From Gemmatimonadaceae bacterium (lineage in GTDB: Bacteria > Gemmatimonadota > Gemmatimonadetes > Gemmatimonadales > Gemmatimonadaceae): a stretch of DNA of 64,000 nt. Each line of letters opens with the position of its first letter. Positions within the stretch are counted from its first letter, which is position 1. The stretch spans positions 1 to 64,000 of the forward strand of contig DASXKV010000029.1 of NCBI GenBank assembly GCA_036496605.1, written 5' to 3'. Positions 54,603 to 64,000 of the stretch are shown here, piece by piece. The position numbers were made by a program, and so were the translations under genes. The notes below the pieces were generated by a model that had not been told where the DNA came from, did no database searches, and saw nothing but the letters and a program-made list of their open reading frames with translations.

Positions 54603-56059
54603 ACCCGCTTGCGCATGCGTGCGGAGAGCACCCCGAGTTGGTCGCGATACTTCGCGACGGTGCGTCGGGCGATCTGGACGCCACTCTCCTTCAGAATGTT
54701 GACGATCGCCTGATCCGTGAGGGGATGCTTCGGATCTTCCTCGGAGACGAGCTTCTCGATCTGCGCTTTGATGCCCCGAGCGGAAACGTCCTCGCCGGCG
54801 GTGGTCGAGAGACCCGATGAGAAGAAGAATTTCAACGGCAGGACGCCGCGCGGCGTCTGCACGTATTTCTCATTGGTGACGCGGCTGACCGTCGACTCGT
54901 GCATATTGATGACTTCGGCGACCTCGCGCAGCGTGAGCGGCTTGAGGTACTGCACGCCCTTCTCGAAGAAATCGCGTTGCCGGTCGACGATGTAGTTCAT
55001 GACCTTGAGCATCGTCTGGCGCCGTTGCTCGATGGCCTGAATCATCCAGTTCGCGGAGTTGAGCTTGTTCGAGATGAACTCCTTGCTCTCGCCTTCGAAC
55101 TTCTTCTTGTCGCGGGCGATCTCCTGGTAGGCCTTGCTGAGCTTGAGTCGCGGGAGATTTGCGTCATTCAGAAAGACGTGATAGCGGCCGTCGATCTTCT
55201 CGACAATCAGATCAGGGATGATGTAGTTGTCGCTGGCACTGCTATACATCAAGCCCGGCTTCGGATCGAGCTTCTTGATCTCGTCGGCGGCGCGTTGGAC
55301 GTCTGCGGGACTGATGCCGAAGCGCTTCGAGATCTCGCTCCAGCGGTGGTTGATCAGCTCGTCGAAGCAATCCCGAACGAGCCGAAACGGTACCGACTGC
55401 TCGAGCCCCGCCTCGCGAAGCTGAAGCATCAAGCACTCGCGCAAGTCGCGCGCGCCAACACCCGGCGGGTCGAGGCTCTGAATGACCGTGAGCATTTGCT
55501 CAACGTCGCCGAGCGCGTAGTGCGGTATTTCTTCGAGATCAGGGTTGAGCTCCTCGGCGACCTTGGTGATCGTTTCGTTGATGCTGATGAGGATATCGTT
55601 CAGCGGACACGCGAGATAGCCATCCTCGTTGATGTTTCCGATGAACTCCTCGGCGAGCAGCTGCTGGCGCGCTGACAGCTCGAGCAGAGTGATCTGGTCG
55701 CGCAGGTGATCGGAGAGGTCGCGCGTGTCGACCGTGACGGGCTCATAGTACTCGCGCTCTTCGTGCTCTTCGCGGCGGCCACCGGCGTCGAAGCCGTCGA
55801 GCAGAATCTCTTCCCAGTCGATCTCGTCGTTTGCCTTGTCCTGTTCAGTCGCTGCTTCAGTTTCGGGACTCTCCTCCTCTTCCTCTTCCTCTTCCTCCAT
55901 CTCGACCATCTCGAGGAAGGGGTTGTTCAAGAGCTCCTGCTTGAGATGCTGTTGGAGATCCAGCAGCGGCATATAGAGCAGATCCATCGCCTGATAGAGG
56001 CGTGGGTTGATCTTGAGTTCCTGTTTGAGCTGCGTGCTTTGCTGGAGGCCAGCTTTCAT
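54599..56059 (-). CDS. rpoN: RNA polymerase sigma-54 factor
   Basis: Alternative sigma factor that needs an AAA+ activator to open promoters. The 486-residue protein has the Gln/Leu-rich region I (LQQSTQLKQELKINPRLYQA, about 5-24) and an acidic region II with a Glu run near 57-62. The core-binding domain follows, then the helix-turn-helix, and the RpoN box ARRTVAKYRDQLGV lies close to the C-terminus. The arrangement lptB-rpoN matches many proteobacteria. Start and stop overlap its neighbours by four bases on both sides. No bEBP activator gene is in the window. Confidence 0.96.
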   Translation of the reverse strand: MKAGLQQSTQLKQELKINPRLYQAMDLLYMPLLDLQQHLKQELLNNPFLEMVEMEEEEEEEEESPETEAATEQDKANDEIDWEEILLDGFDAGGRREEHEEREYYEPVTVDTRDLSDHLRDQITLLELSARQQLLAEEFIGNINEDGYLACPLNDILISINETITKVAEELNPDLEEIPHYALGDVEQMLTVIQSLDPPGVGARDLRECLMLQLREAGLEQSVPFRLVRDCFDELINHRWSEISKRFGISPADVQRAADEIKKLDPKPGLMYSSASDNYIIPDLIVEKIDGRYHVFLNDANLPRLKLSKAYQEIARDKKKFEGESKEFISNKLNSANWMIQAIEQRRQTMLKVMNYIVDRQRDFFEKGVQYLKPLTLREVAEVINMHESTVSRVTNEKYVQTPRGVLPLKFFFSSGLSTTAGEDVSARGIKAQIEKLVSEEDPKHPLTDQAIVNILKESGVQIARRTVAKYRDQLGVLSARMRKRV

Positions 56060-57378
56060 TGTACTTCCGATCCTCCATGACCGTGAAATGGCGGTGGTCC
56101 AGTGGGCCTAACCGGAGCCGGCAGGCCGCCGTTTGGTTCGCCATCACGCCCGTTGCCATCGGTGTTCGAGAAGCGCGCGCGCAGTCGAGCGGTCAGCGTC
56201 GGGCCGAGATAGATGTCCGCGACAGTATCGTCAAAAACCAGCTCGCGGACTGTCCCGGAAACCTTTACCTGGCCATCGAACATGATGTACGCGCGATCCA
56301 CAATGTCCAGGGTTTGCTCCACGTTATGGTCGCTGATCAACACACCGATTCCACGGTGACGCAAATTGGCGACGATGCTCTGAATATCATGCACGGCAAT
56401 CGGATCGACGCCAGCGAAGGGCTCGTCCAACATCATGAACTTTGGTCGCGAGACGAGCGCTCGGGTGATCTCGAGTCGTCGCCGCTCGCCGCCGGACAGA
56501 GCGAATGCTTTGCTCTGTCGAAGGTGCTTGATGCTCAGCTCGTCCAGTAGCGTTTCAAGACGCGTTCGCCGCTCGGCACCGGAAATCGGCAACGTCTCGA
56601 GGATCGCCAGGATGTTGTCCTCCACCGAGAGCTTTCGAAAGATGGAGGGCTCCTGGGAAAGATAGCCGACTCCGCGTCGCGCTCGCTTGTACATCGGCAT
56701 GGTCGTGATATCCACACCGTCCATGCTGATGTGCCCTGCAAAGGGCTGGATCAACCCCACGATCATGTAGAAGGTGGTGGTCTTCCCCGCTCCATTCGGG
56801 CCCAGCAATCCGACAATCTCCCCCTGTTGCAATCGGAGGGCCACGTCGTTCACAACCTTCCGGCGACGGTAAATCTTTACGAGACCGGAAGCTTCGAGCA
56901 CGCTGACCTTGGTCTGGGCGGCTTCGCGCTTTGCCGGCGTCGCTCTGATTGCCGCAAAATCCTTCGCCGGCGTGAGGTGCTCACCGGTCTGGCGGAGCGT
57001 CGCCGCCACCTCACGGCGCTTTTCCTGAATCGCGCGCCAGTAAGTCTCGGTGATCCGAATCTTCGCGTCTGGCGTGCTGAGGCCGCTCTGCGGCAGAACG
57101 ATTACCCCCTCGGAAACGAGGCGCGGGAGGACGGACGCGGCGAGGTGCTTTCTCACTTCGTCGAGGCTCAGGCGGCCTGCCTCTCGCTCGGCGTCGCGCC
57201 CGTCGGCGCGCATTGCCGCGAGGTGGTCGTCGCGATAGATGATTGCGGCCTGATTGAAGTCCGAGCAACCCGCGGAATCGGCGGCGATGATCAGCGCGTG
57301 CAGCGTGAGCGCGAGCGAGCGGTCGCCGTGCTTGGCGTGATCCAGAAGTCGCTTGAGCCGCTCCGGAATATCGCTCAT
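56056..57378 (-). CDS. lptB: LPS export ATPase LptB with N-terminal extension
   Basis: ATPase that drives LPS from the inner membrane through LptFG. The ABC domain covers about 157-395, with Walker A GLLGPNGAGKTTTFYMIVG, signature LSGGERRRLEITRALV, Walker B FMMLDEPFAGVDPIAV and the switch residue in LISDHNVEQT. These are LptB marks. Unlike ordinary LptB (about 240 residues), this one is 440. About 155 residues precede the ABC domain, starting MSDIPERLKRLLDHAKHGDR, mostly helical and charged, with no recognised domain. A Pro/Gly-rich tail of about 45 residues follows. The ATG overlaps the lptA stop, supporting the long form. Confidence 0.9.
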   Translation of the reverse strand: MSDIPERLKRLLDHAKHGDRSLALTLHALIIAADSAGCSDFNQAAIIYRDDHLAAMRADGRDAEREAGRLSLDEVRKHLAASVLPRLVSEGVIVLPQSGLSTPDAKIRITETYWRAIQEKRREVAATLRQTGEHLTPAKDFAAIRATPAKREAAQTKVSVLEASGLVKIYRRRKVVNDVALRLQQGEIVGLLGPNGAGKTTTFYMIVGLIQPFAGHISMDGVDITTMPMYKRARRGVGYLSQEPSIFRKLSVEDNILAILETLPISGAERRTRLETLLDELSIKHLRQSKAFALSGGERRRLEITRALVSRPKFMMLDEPFAGVDPIAVHDIQSIVANLRHRGIGVLISDHNVEQTLDIVDRAYIMFDGQVKVSGTVRELVFDDTVADIYLGPTLTARLRARFSNTDGNGRDGEPNGGLPAPVRPTGPPPFHGHGGSEVQ

Positions 57379-58730
57379 GGACGACGCACTCCCGGTACGG
57401 CGCCGGGCCGCCCCGGCGGTCGCGCGGGAGGCCTCGAATTCGGGCGCGTTTTCGTCGTGTCCGCCGATGGCTCGATGAAGATGCCCGAGACTTTACCATC
57501 GACGGCGATCTGCGCGACTTTCTGCTCGTTGAAGTCGATCGTGATCTTGTGTCCCCTCACGTAATTGATCGCGGGTCTGTGCAACGACGTGTCTTGCGGC
57601 GCCATGTGGTAGAAGGCTTCCGCGCTATCCGTCGATATGAGTTTGCGGATCGCGGGTCCTTTCGTGGTGTCGACGGGGGGTATCGTATCAAACAAGGCGA
57701 CGATGGTATCACCGCGAAGCCAATTGGTCGTGTCGGGCTTGAACGCCGTCGAATCGGCACGGCCCTCCGCAAATGCCTTGTGCAACGCATGCACCTCATG
57801 CACTCGCTGACCCGGCATCTGCACGTCGAGTGAATCGGCGATCATGTTTTGCGTTGGCGACAAGGCCCGCGCCCGGCTCTTCCCCCATGCGAATGCGCGC
57901 TCGAGCGAATCTGACTTGATGCGGAGGTCGATCGTGTCGGCGGTGAGCGTAAGATCCTGGCTGTTTGCCTGCGCGCGGGCGCGCGCGATGACGCGCTCGA
58001 GCTTCTTGTCCTTCGAGAAGAGATCGATGTTCACGCCGATGAGCCGAAAGGGCCGGCCGTGTGTGCCGTTGACGATCGGGTTGCGCATCAACTGCATGAT
58101 CTCGGTGCCGGTGTTGATGAAAGATGAATCGGCGCTCGCGTTGACCTCCGGCCGGGTGATGACGACGTTGCCGGAGCCGTAGATCAAGCTATCGCCGTCC
58201 ATGAAGATCGTGTTGGCGACGACATCGATGGGAGGCTGCTCTTTTCCCGACGTGTCGCGCTGGACGATCGTCACCGTCGGACGACCAGTGGCGAGCGTTT
58301 GGGCTCGCGTGCGAATACGTGGAACGAGACGCTTGTAGTCGACCTGTGGCCCCTTGAGCGTCGATCCACTTGGGAGCCGAGCATTCACGTTCCCGGCGGC
58401 GACGATACGCTCCTCAGCCGTGTAGTAGGTGAGGTAGTCCGACGTCATGCTGAGGCGCGGCTCGTCGTAGCTGACGTGCCCGACGAGGAAGTCGCGCTTC
58501 TCGTCGCCATAGAGCTCGGCGCTGTCGGCCTTGAGGGTGATCTGCCGGCTGGGGCAGACGACCAGCAAGCCTCCCCCGACGAAGGTGTTGTACTCCTTGC
58601 TCGGCAGCTGAAGGTTGTTGACCCGCGTGTTCGGCAGCTGCTTCATCGTGCAGCGCGTTCGCTCCTGTGCGCGAGCTGTCGTCGCGAGTAACACGAGCGT
58701 CGCTGCGATGGACACTGACGCACAACGCAT
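57375..58730 (-). CDS. lptA: LptA/OstA-family periplasmic LPS bridge protein
   Basis: A 451-residue exported protein whose signal peptide (MRCASVSIAATLVLLATTAR then AQE) precedes OstA-type beta strands. Clear repeats are LTYYTAEERIVAAGNVNARL and FMDGDSLIYGSGNVVITRPE (about 80-205). E. coli LptA is only about 185 residues, so this is a longer, multi-OstA version that might span more of the periplasm. The C-terminal Pro/Arg tail is low complexity. The ATG at 58730 overlaps the lptC stop; the 17 residues upstream in the open frame are not used. Confidence 0.85.
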   Translation of the reverse strand: MRCASVSIAATLVLLATTARAQERTRCTMKQLPNTRVNNLQLPSKEYNTFVGGGLLVVCPSRQITLKADSAELYGDEKRDFLVGHVSYDEPRLSMTSDYLTYYTAEERIVAAGNVNARLPSGSTLKGPQVDYKRLVPRIRTRAQTLATGRPTVTIVQRDTSGKEQPPIDVVANTIFMDGDSLIYGSGNVVITRPEVNASADSSFINTGTEIMQLMRNPIVNGTHGRPFRLIGVNIDLFSKDKKLERVIARARAQANSQDLTLTADTIDLRIKSDSLERAFAWGKSRARALSPTQNMIADSLDVQMPGQRVHEVHALHKAFAEGRADSTAFKPDTTNWLRGDTIVALFDTIPPVDTTKGPAIRKLISTDSAEAFYHMAPQDTSLHRPAINYVRGHKITIDFNEQKVAQIAVDGKVSGIFIEPSADTTKTRPNSRPPARPPGRPGAVPGVRRP

Positions 58731-59296
58731 CAGGAGCCGGGCAGCGTAATCGGCGCGCTGCCGCCGCACATTCGCAAGCACTTGAAGTGCGTGAGATTCG
58801 GATCCGCCGTAAACCCTATTCCGCGCTGCTCCCGTTCACCCGCTTTGACTTCGAACGTCGTATCACTTGTGACTTCGTTGCCGAGTTGATTGAACTTGAC
58901 ATGCGGCGACTTAAGCGTTTTTCCATCGAGCGTCGTGATGACGACGTTGCCGAAACCTTCGAGAATCTGCGTGCGGGTGTCGTAGATGCCGCGATTCGCG
59001 CGCATCGTACCGTTAGGCACACCCGTTTCGGTATTGAACTTCACGCGCGCGTTGCGGAAATCGAATTTCGTCTGGTCGTTGTAGACGTACATCGTATCCG
59101 CTTGCAGCTCGCCTTTCTGAACGCCGTTCGCGGTCAGCAAAGTACGCACGCCATAGCCAATTTGCTCGGCCGTGTCGGCGTCGCCACGGGGACTCACCGG
59201 TGGACCTTTGGGCTCGTTGCAGGCTCCGGCGGCACCCACCGCACATCCGACGGCGAGACATAGGGTAAGGTGCCCAACGCGCGTCGACTGCATCAT
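58730..59296 (-). CDS. lptC: LptC-family lipoprotein
   Basis: Binds LPS at the inner membrane and hands it to LptA. The 188-residue precursor has a lipobox near GAAGAC (Cys about 26), so it is likely a lipoprotein, whereas E. coli LptC uses a membrane helix. The body has LptC/OstA strands (NGVQKGELQADTMYVYND, YDTRTQILEGFGNVVITTLD). Similar lipoprotein forms occur in other phyla (the YrbK/LptC lipoprotein type). Two consecutive ATGs open the frame. The start overlaps the kdsD stop (ATGA). Confidence 0.85.
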   Translation of the reverse strand: MMQSTRVGHLTLCLAVGCAVGAAGACNEPKGPPVSPRGDADTAEQIGYGVRTLLTANGVQKGELQADTMYVYNDQTKFDFRNARVKFNTETGVPNGTMRANRGIYDTRTQILEGFGNVVITTLDGKTLKSPHVKFNQLGNEVTSDTTFEVKAGEREQRGIGFTADPNLTHFKCLRMCGGSAPITLPGS

Positions 59297-60258
59297 ACCA
59301 CGCGCGCTCGCATCATATCGTGCAGATGTACGACTCCCACCAGTTCCTCTCGCTCGTTCACGACTGGCATTGCCATGATACCGATTTGCTCCATGCGATA
59401 GACGACGGCGCTTGCGAGCTCGCCGGTACGCGCCAGCTTTGGAGTGCGAGTCATGACACCGCGTACCGGAGCCGACAGGAAGTCATCGCTGCGCTCGACC
59501 AGCCGGCTAAGGTCTCCGGCGGTCAATACCCCGTCGACGTGAGTTCGTGCGTCAACGACTACAGCGATCCCGCGGCGCTCCGCAATCATGACGATTGCCT
59601 CCCGCATCGTGTCTCCGTTGCGGAGAATAGGCAGTTGATCCCGCAGCATCACTTCCTCGACCTTGGTGACGAGGGAGCGACCCAGGGAGCCTCCCGGGTG
59701 GATCCGCGCGAAGTCTTCGCGGCGAAAGCCCTTTTCCTGGAGGAGAGCGACGGCAAGGGCGTCCCCGAGGGCGAGCGCGGCGGTCGTGCTCGTCGTCGGG
59801 GCGAGGTCGTGCGGACAGGCCTCCTCTCTGACGCTGGCGTCGAGGACGACATCGGAGTGCCGAGCGAGAGCAGATTTCACGTCTCCGGTGATCGCGATGG
59901 TGCGAACGCCAAAGCCCTTCAGGTGTGCCAGGAGAGCGAGCAGCTCGTCGGACTCCCCGCTCTTGGAGATGAGGATCGCGACGTCCTCGTTGCCGACGAT
60001 GCCGAGATCGCCGTGGACGCTGTCGACAGGATGAAGGAAGGTCGCCGGCGTTCCGGTAGACGTTAGCGTTGCGGCGATCTTACGGCCGACGAGACCTGAC
60101 TTCCCGACGCCACACACTATCAAGCGGCCCTTGCACGCGTGCATGAGCTCCACGGCGCGCGCAAATTCGTCGCCGAGGCGCTTCTCCATCGCGGCAAGCG
60201 CGTCCCGTTCGAGCCGAAGCACACGTCGACCGCGCTCGAGAATCTCGTCGCGTTTCAT
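59293..60258 (-). CDS. kdsD: Arabinose-5-phosphate isomerase (KdsD/KpsF)
   Basis: Makes D-arabinose 5-phosphate from ribulose 5-phosphate, the first step to Kdo. The 321-residue protein has an SIS domain (about 35-165) with VCGVGKSGLVGRKIAATLTS and ISKSGESDEL, then the family stretch HDLAPTTSTTAALALGDALA. Two CBS domains (about 205-320) follow. The frame is open to 60369 inside kdsC; the ATG at 60258 gives the normal start and overlaps the kdsC stop. Confidence 0.95.
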   Translation of the reverse strand: MKRDEILERGRRVLRLERDALAAMEKRLGDEFARAVELMHACKGRLIVCGVGKSGLVGRKIAATLTSTGTPATFLHPVDSVHGDLGIVGNEDVAILISKSGESDELLALLAHLKGFGVRTIAITGDVKSALARHSDVVLDASVREEACPHDLAPTTSTTAALALGDALAVALLQEKGFRREDFARIHPGGSLGRSLVTKVEEVMLRDQLPILRNGDTMREAIVMIAERRGIAVVVDARTHVDGVLTAGDLSRLVERSDDFLSAPVRGVMTRTPKLARTGELASAVVYRMEQIGIMAMPVVNEREELVGVVHLHDMMRARVV

Positions 60259-60890
60259 CGTCGCTGACCACGACCAGCGCGAGAGCGACGCTTCGACTTC
60301 GCGCCGCGCCGGCCATCGCTTCCTTCCACTGACCGTTCGGCGACGTACGCCTCGGTCAGCGTTTCCCACTCACCGCGCGCTTTGAGCAGTAGCTCGGCGA
60401 ATTCACGAACGGCTCCGCGGCCGCCACCTCTCGAGAGCTGAAATCGAGAGACGCTCAACACTTCGGGAACCGCGTTAGCCACAGCGACGGGCAACCGCAC
60501 GGTGCGCATGATCGCCAGGTCGGGAAAATCGTCGCCGATGAACGCCGTTTCGTCTGCGCCGATTCCGTGACGCTCGAGGATTCTGCGCAGGGCGGGCAGC
60601 TTGCGGGCGTACGAATCCTGGGCGACATCCTCGATCTCGAGTTCGGAGGCGCGAAGCCTAACGCTGTCCGAAACGCGACCGGTGACGATGGCGACGCGAA
60701 TGCCTGCTTTGCGGAGGAAGTGAATCCCCAAGCCATCCTGAATATCGTAGCGCTTGAATTCGAGCGGCGTCCCGTCGACCGCGCCGAGGTAGATGCCACC
60801 ATCGGTGAGTACGCCGTCGACGTCGATACCGACGAGACGAATCGCTCGCGCGGTCGCGGCGTCGACCGCCGATGCCGTCTGCGGAGTCAT
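60255..60890 (-). CDS. kdsC: Kdo-8-phosphate phosphatase KdsC
   Basis: HAD-family phosphatase that removes phosphate from Kdo-8-P. The 211-residue protein has the catalytic aspartates D23 and D25 in [16 protein letters not shown], then [30 protein letters not shown] and [12 protein letters not shown]. The last 30 residues form an extra, strongly basic tail (about 180-211, many Arg/Lys), not seen in the usual 170-190-residue enzyme. The ATG at 60890 was chosen over upstream frame extension inside kdsA; it overlaps the kdsA stop. Confidence 0.93.
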   Translation of the reverse strand: MTPQTASAVDAATARAIRLVGIDVDGVLTDGGIYLGAVDGTPLEFKRYDIQDGLGIHFLRKAGIRVAIVTGRVSDSVRLRASELEIEDVAQDSYARKLPALRRILERHGIGADETAFIGDDFPDLAIMRTVRLPVAVANAVPEVLSVSRFQLSRGGGRGAVREFAELLLKARGEWETLTEAYVAERSVEGSDGRRGAKSKRRSRAGRGQRR

Positions 60891-61732
60891 CGCTTTGCGA
60901 GCTCCCACAGCTGAATCAGTCGGTGCACGAGTGCATCGAGCTTGTCGAGCGGGATCATGTTCGGGCCGTCGCTTGGTGCGTGGTCCGGATCGGGGTGCGT
61001 CTCCATGAAAAGGCCATCGGCTCCCGCGGCGACCGCGGCTTGCGCGAGCGGTGGAATGAACTCCCGCGCGCCGCCACTGGCTCCGCCGAACCCCTTGCCC
61101 GGCTGCTGGACGCTGTGCGTTGCGTCGAAGACTATGGGCACGTTGCACGCGGAGCGCATGCGAGCGAACGAGCGCATGTCGACGACGAGATCGCCATAAC
61201 CGAAGAACGTGCCGCGTTCCGTGAGAGCGATTTCAGGAGTGGCGAGTGGCGAGTTGCGAGTGGCCAGTGCTGCGGACTCGCCTAACGCGGCTGCTCTGAC
61301 TTTCTCGACGGCGCCCTTCATTCCCTCCGGGTGCATCCATTGTCCCTTCTTGATATTCACCGGTTTTCCGGTCGCGCCAGCGGCGACGAGGAGGTCGGTC
61401 TGGCGGCAGAGGAAGGCCGGTATCTGCAGGACGTCGACAACCTCGGCAGCCGCCGCGCATTGCTCGGGGAGATGCACGTCGGTCAACACGGGGAGTCCAG
61501 TCTTGTCACGTACGCGCGCCAGCGCTGCGAGACCCTCATCGAGGCCTGGCCCGCGCGTGGCATCCTGATTAGAGCGGTTCGCCTTGTCGAAACTCGCTTT
61601 GTAGATAATGCCACCCGGGACGCGCTCGGCGAGGCGGGCTAGGTGCTCGCCGACGCGAAGATTCAGCGCGTCGGACTCGAGTACGCACGGACCGGCAATG
61701 AGAAATAGCGCATCGCTGCGAAAGCGGACCAT
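60887..61732 (-). CDS. kdsA: Kdo-8-phosphate synthase KdsA
   Basis: Condenses PEP with arabinose 5-phosphate to make Kdo-8-P. The 281-residue protein has [20 protein letters not shown] (about 12-31), [13 protein letters not shown] and [11 protein letters not shown]. It also has [37 protein letters not shown] and [17 protein letters not shown]. Between EKVRAAAL and IALTERG there are about 14 extra residues ([13 protein letters not shown]) encoded by a heptanucleotide tandem repeat. The frame is open back into pyrG; the ATG at 61732 lies 7 nt after the pyrG stop and gives the normal start. Confidence 0.95.
   Translation of the reverse strand: MVRFRSDALFLIAGPCVLESDALNLRVGEHLARLAERVPGGIIYKASFDKANRSNQDATRGPGLDEGLAALARVRDKTGLPVLTDVHLPEQCAAAAEVVDVLQIPAFLCRQTDLLVAAGATGKPVNIKKGQWMHPEGMKGAVEKVRAAALGESAALATRNSPLATPEIALTERGTFFGYGDLVVDMRSFARMRSACNVPIVFDATHSVQQPGKGFGGASGGAREFIPPLAQAAVAAGADGLFMETHPDPDHAPSDGPNMIPLDKLDALVHRLIQLWELAKR
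61236..61263. repeat. Heptanucleotide tandem repeat inside kdsA
   Basis: Four head-to-tail heptamers with consensus CGAGTGG on the plus strand (61236-61242, 61243-61249, 61250-61256, 61257-61263), two copies each with one change. The repeat encodes the Leu-Ala-Thr-Arg-Asn-Ser-Pro insert of KdsA when read on the minus strand. Confidence 0.8.
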
Positions 61733-61739
61733 TGCCGCG

Positions 61740-64000
<2,261 letters not shown>

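Overview
This 64-kb window is GC-rich chromosomal DNA from a diderm, lipopolysaccharide-making bacterium. It encodes BamA, Skp, LolCD-type export, nearly the whole Raetz lipid A pathway, Kdo synthesis and the Lpt transporter. It also carries genes better known from Gram-positive lineages: the McsA-McsB-ClpC protein-arginine kinase/unfoldase set and the bacillithiol gene bshC. That mixture, with an LpxC-FabZ fusion and many GTG/TTG starts, fits Gemmatimonadota best. The assignment is an inference from gene content and protein style, not from a marker comparison. No prophage, insertion sequence, CRISPR array or integrase was found. Most genes are housekeeping genes packed in tight runs whose stop and start codons overlap by 1-4 nt.

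Layout of the left half. 1-155: the end of an rRNA operon (5S rRNA and a terminator). 191-3349: era with a Trm112-like gene, then a divergent GGDEF-like protein with a zinc-ribbon protein. 3471-12134: prfB (with its programmed frameshift), lysS, lolC/E, lolD, mcsA, mcsB and clpC. 12227-22314: bamA, skp, lpxD, lpxC-fabZ, lpxA, a Gfo/Idh/MocA oxidoreductase, lpxB, a DUF374 acyltransferase and lpxK, which form an envelope assembly and lipid A operon. 22362-31693: gdhA, rlmH, bshC, murJ, uvrC, thrC and larC. 31758-41454: a secreted TPR protein, a PDZ/radical-SAM DUF512 protein, der, plsY, gpsA, a MerR regulator, surE, pcm, acyP, apt, tRNA-Arg(CCT) and a membrane-anchored TPR protein.

Layout of the right half. 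41611-46085: dapF and a polyprenol-phosphate sugar transferase on the minus strand, then two divergent, related beta-propeller lipoproteins. 46026-52617 is the most accessory-looking part: a YfhO-like membrane protein, a GT4 glycosyltransferase, a polysaccharide-deacetylase-like protein, a hexapeptide acyltransferase and a previously hidden beta-propeller remnant. 52618-64000 (minus strand) runs kdsB, pyrG, kdsA, kdsC, kdsD, lptC, lptA, lptB, rpoN, a GT2 transferase and an LPG-synthase-type membrane protein. This last run makes Kdo and builds the LPS bridge, and it resembles the kds-lpt-rpoN order of proteobacteria.

The genes converge on making, modifying and exporting the outer membrane. No obviously new defence or mobile system is present. 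The most interesting signals are at DNA level or are departures from family norms: a strongly over-represented octamer CGTTAGGC (21 copies counted by eye, several-fold above a rough expectation), an LptB with about 155 extra N-terminal residues, a GnnA-like enzyme between lpxA and lpxB without its aminotransferase, a heptanucleotide tandem repeat inside kdsA, putative leaderless promoters at era, bamA and uvrC, and the beta-propeller family with its decayed fragment.
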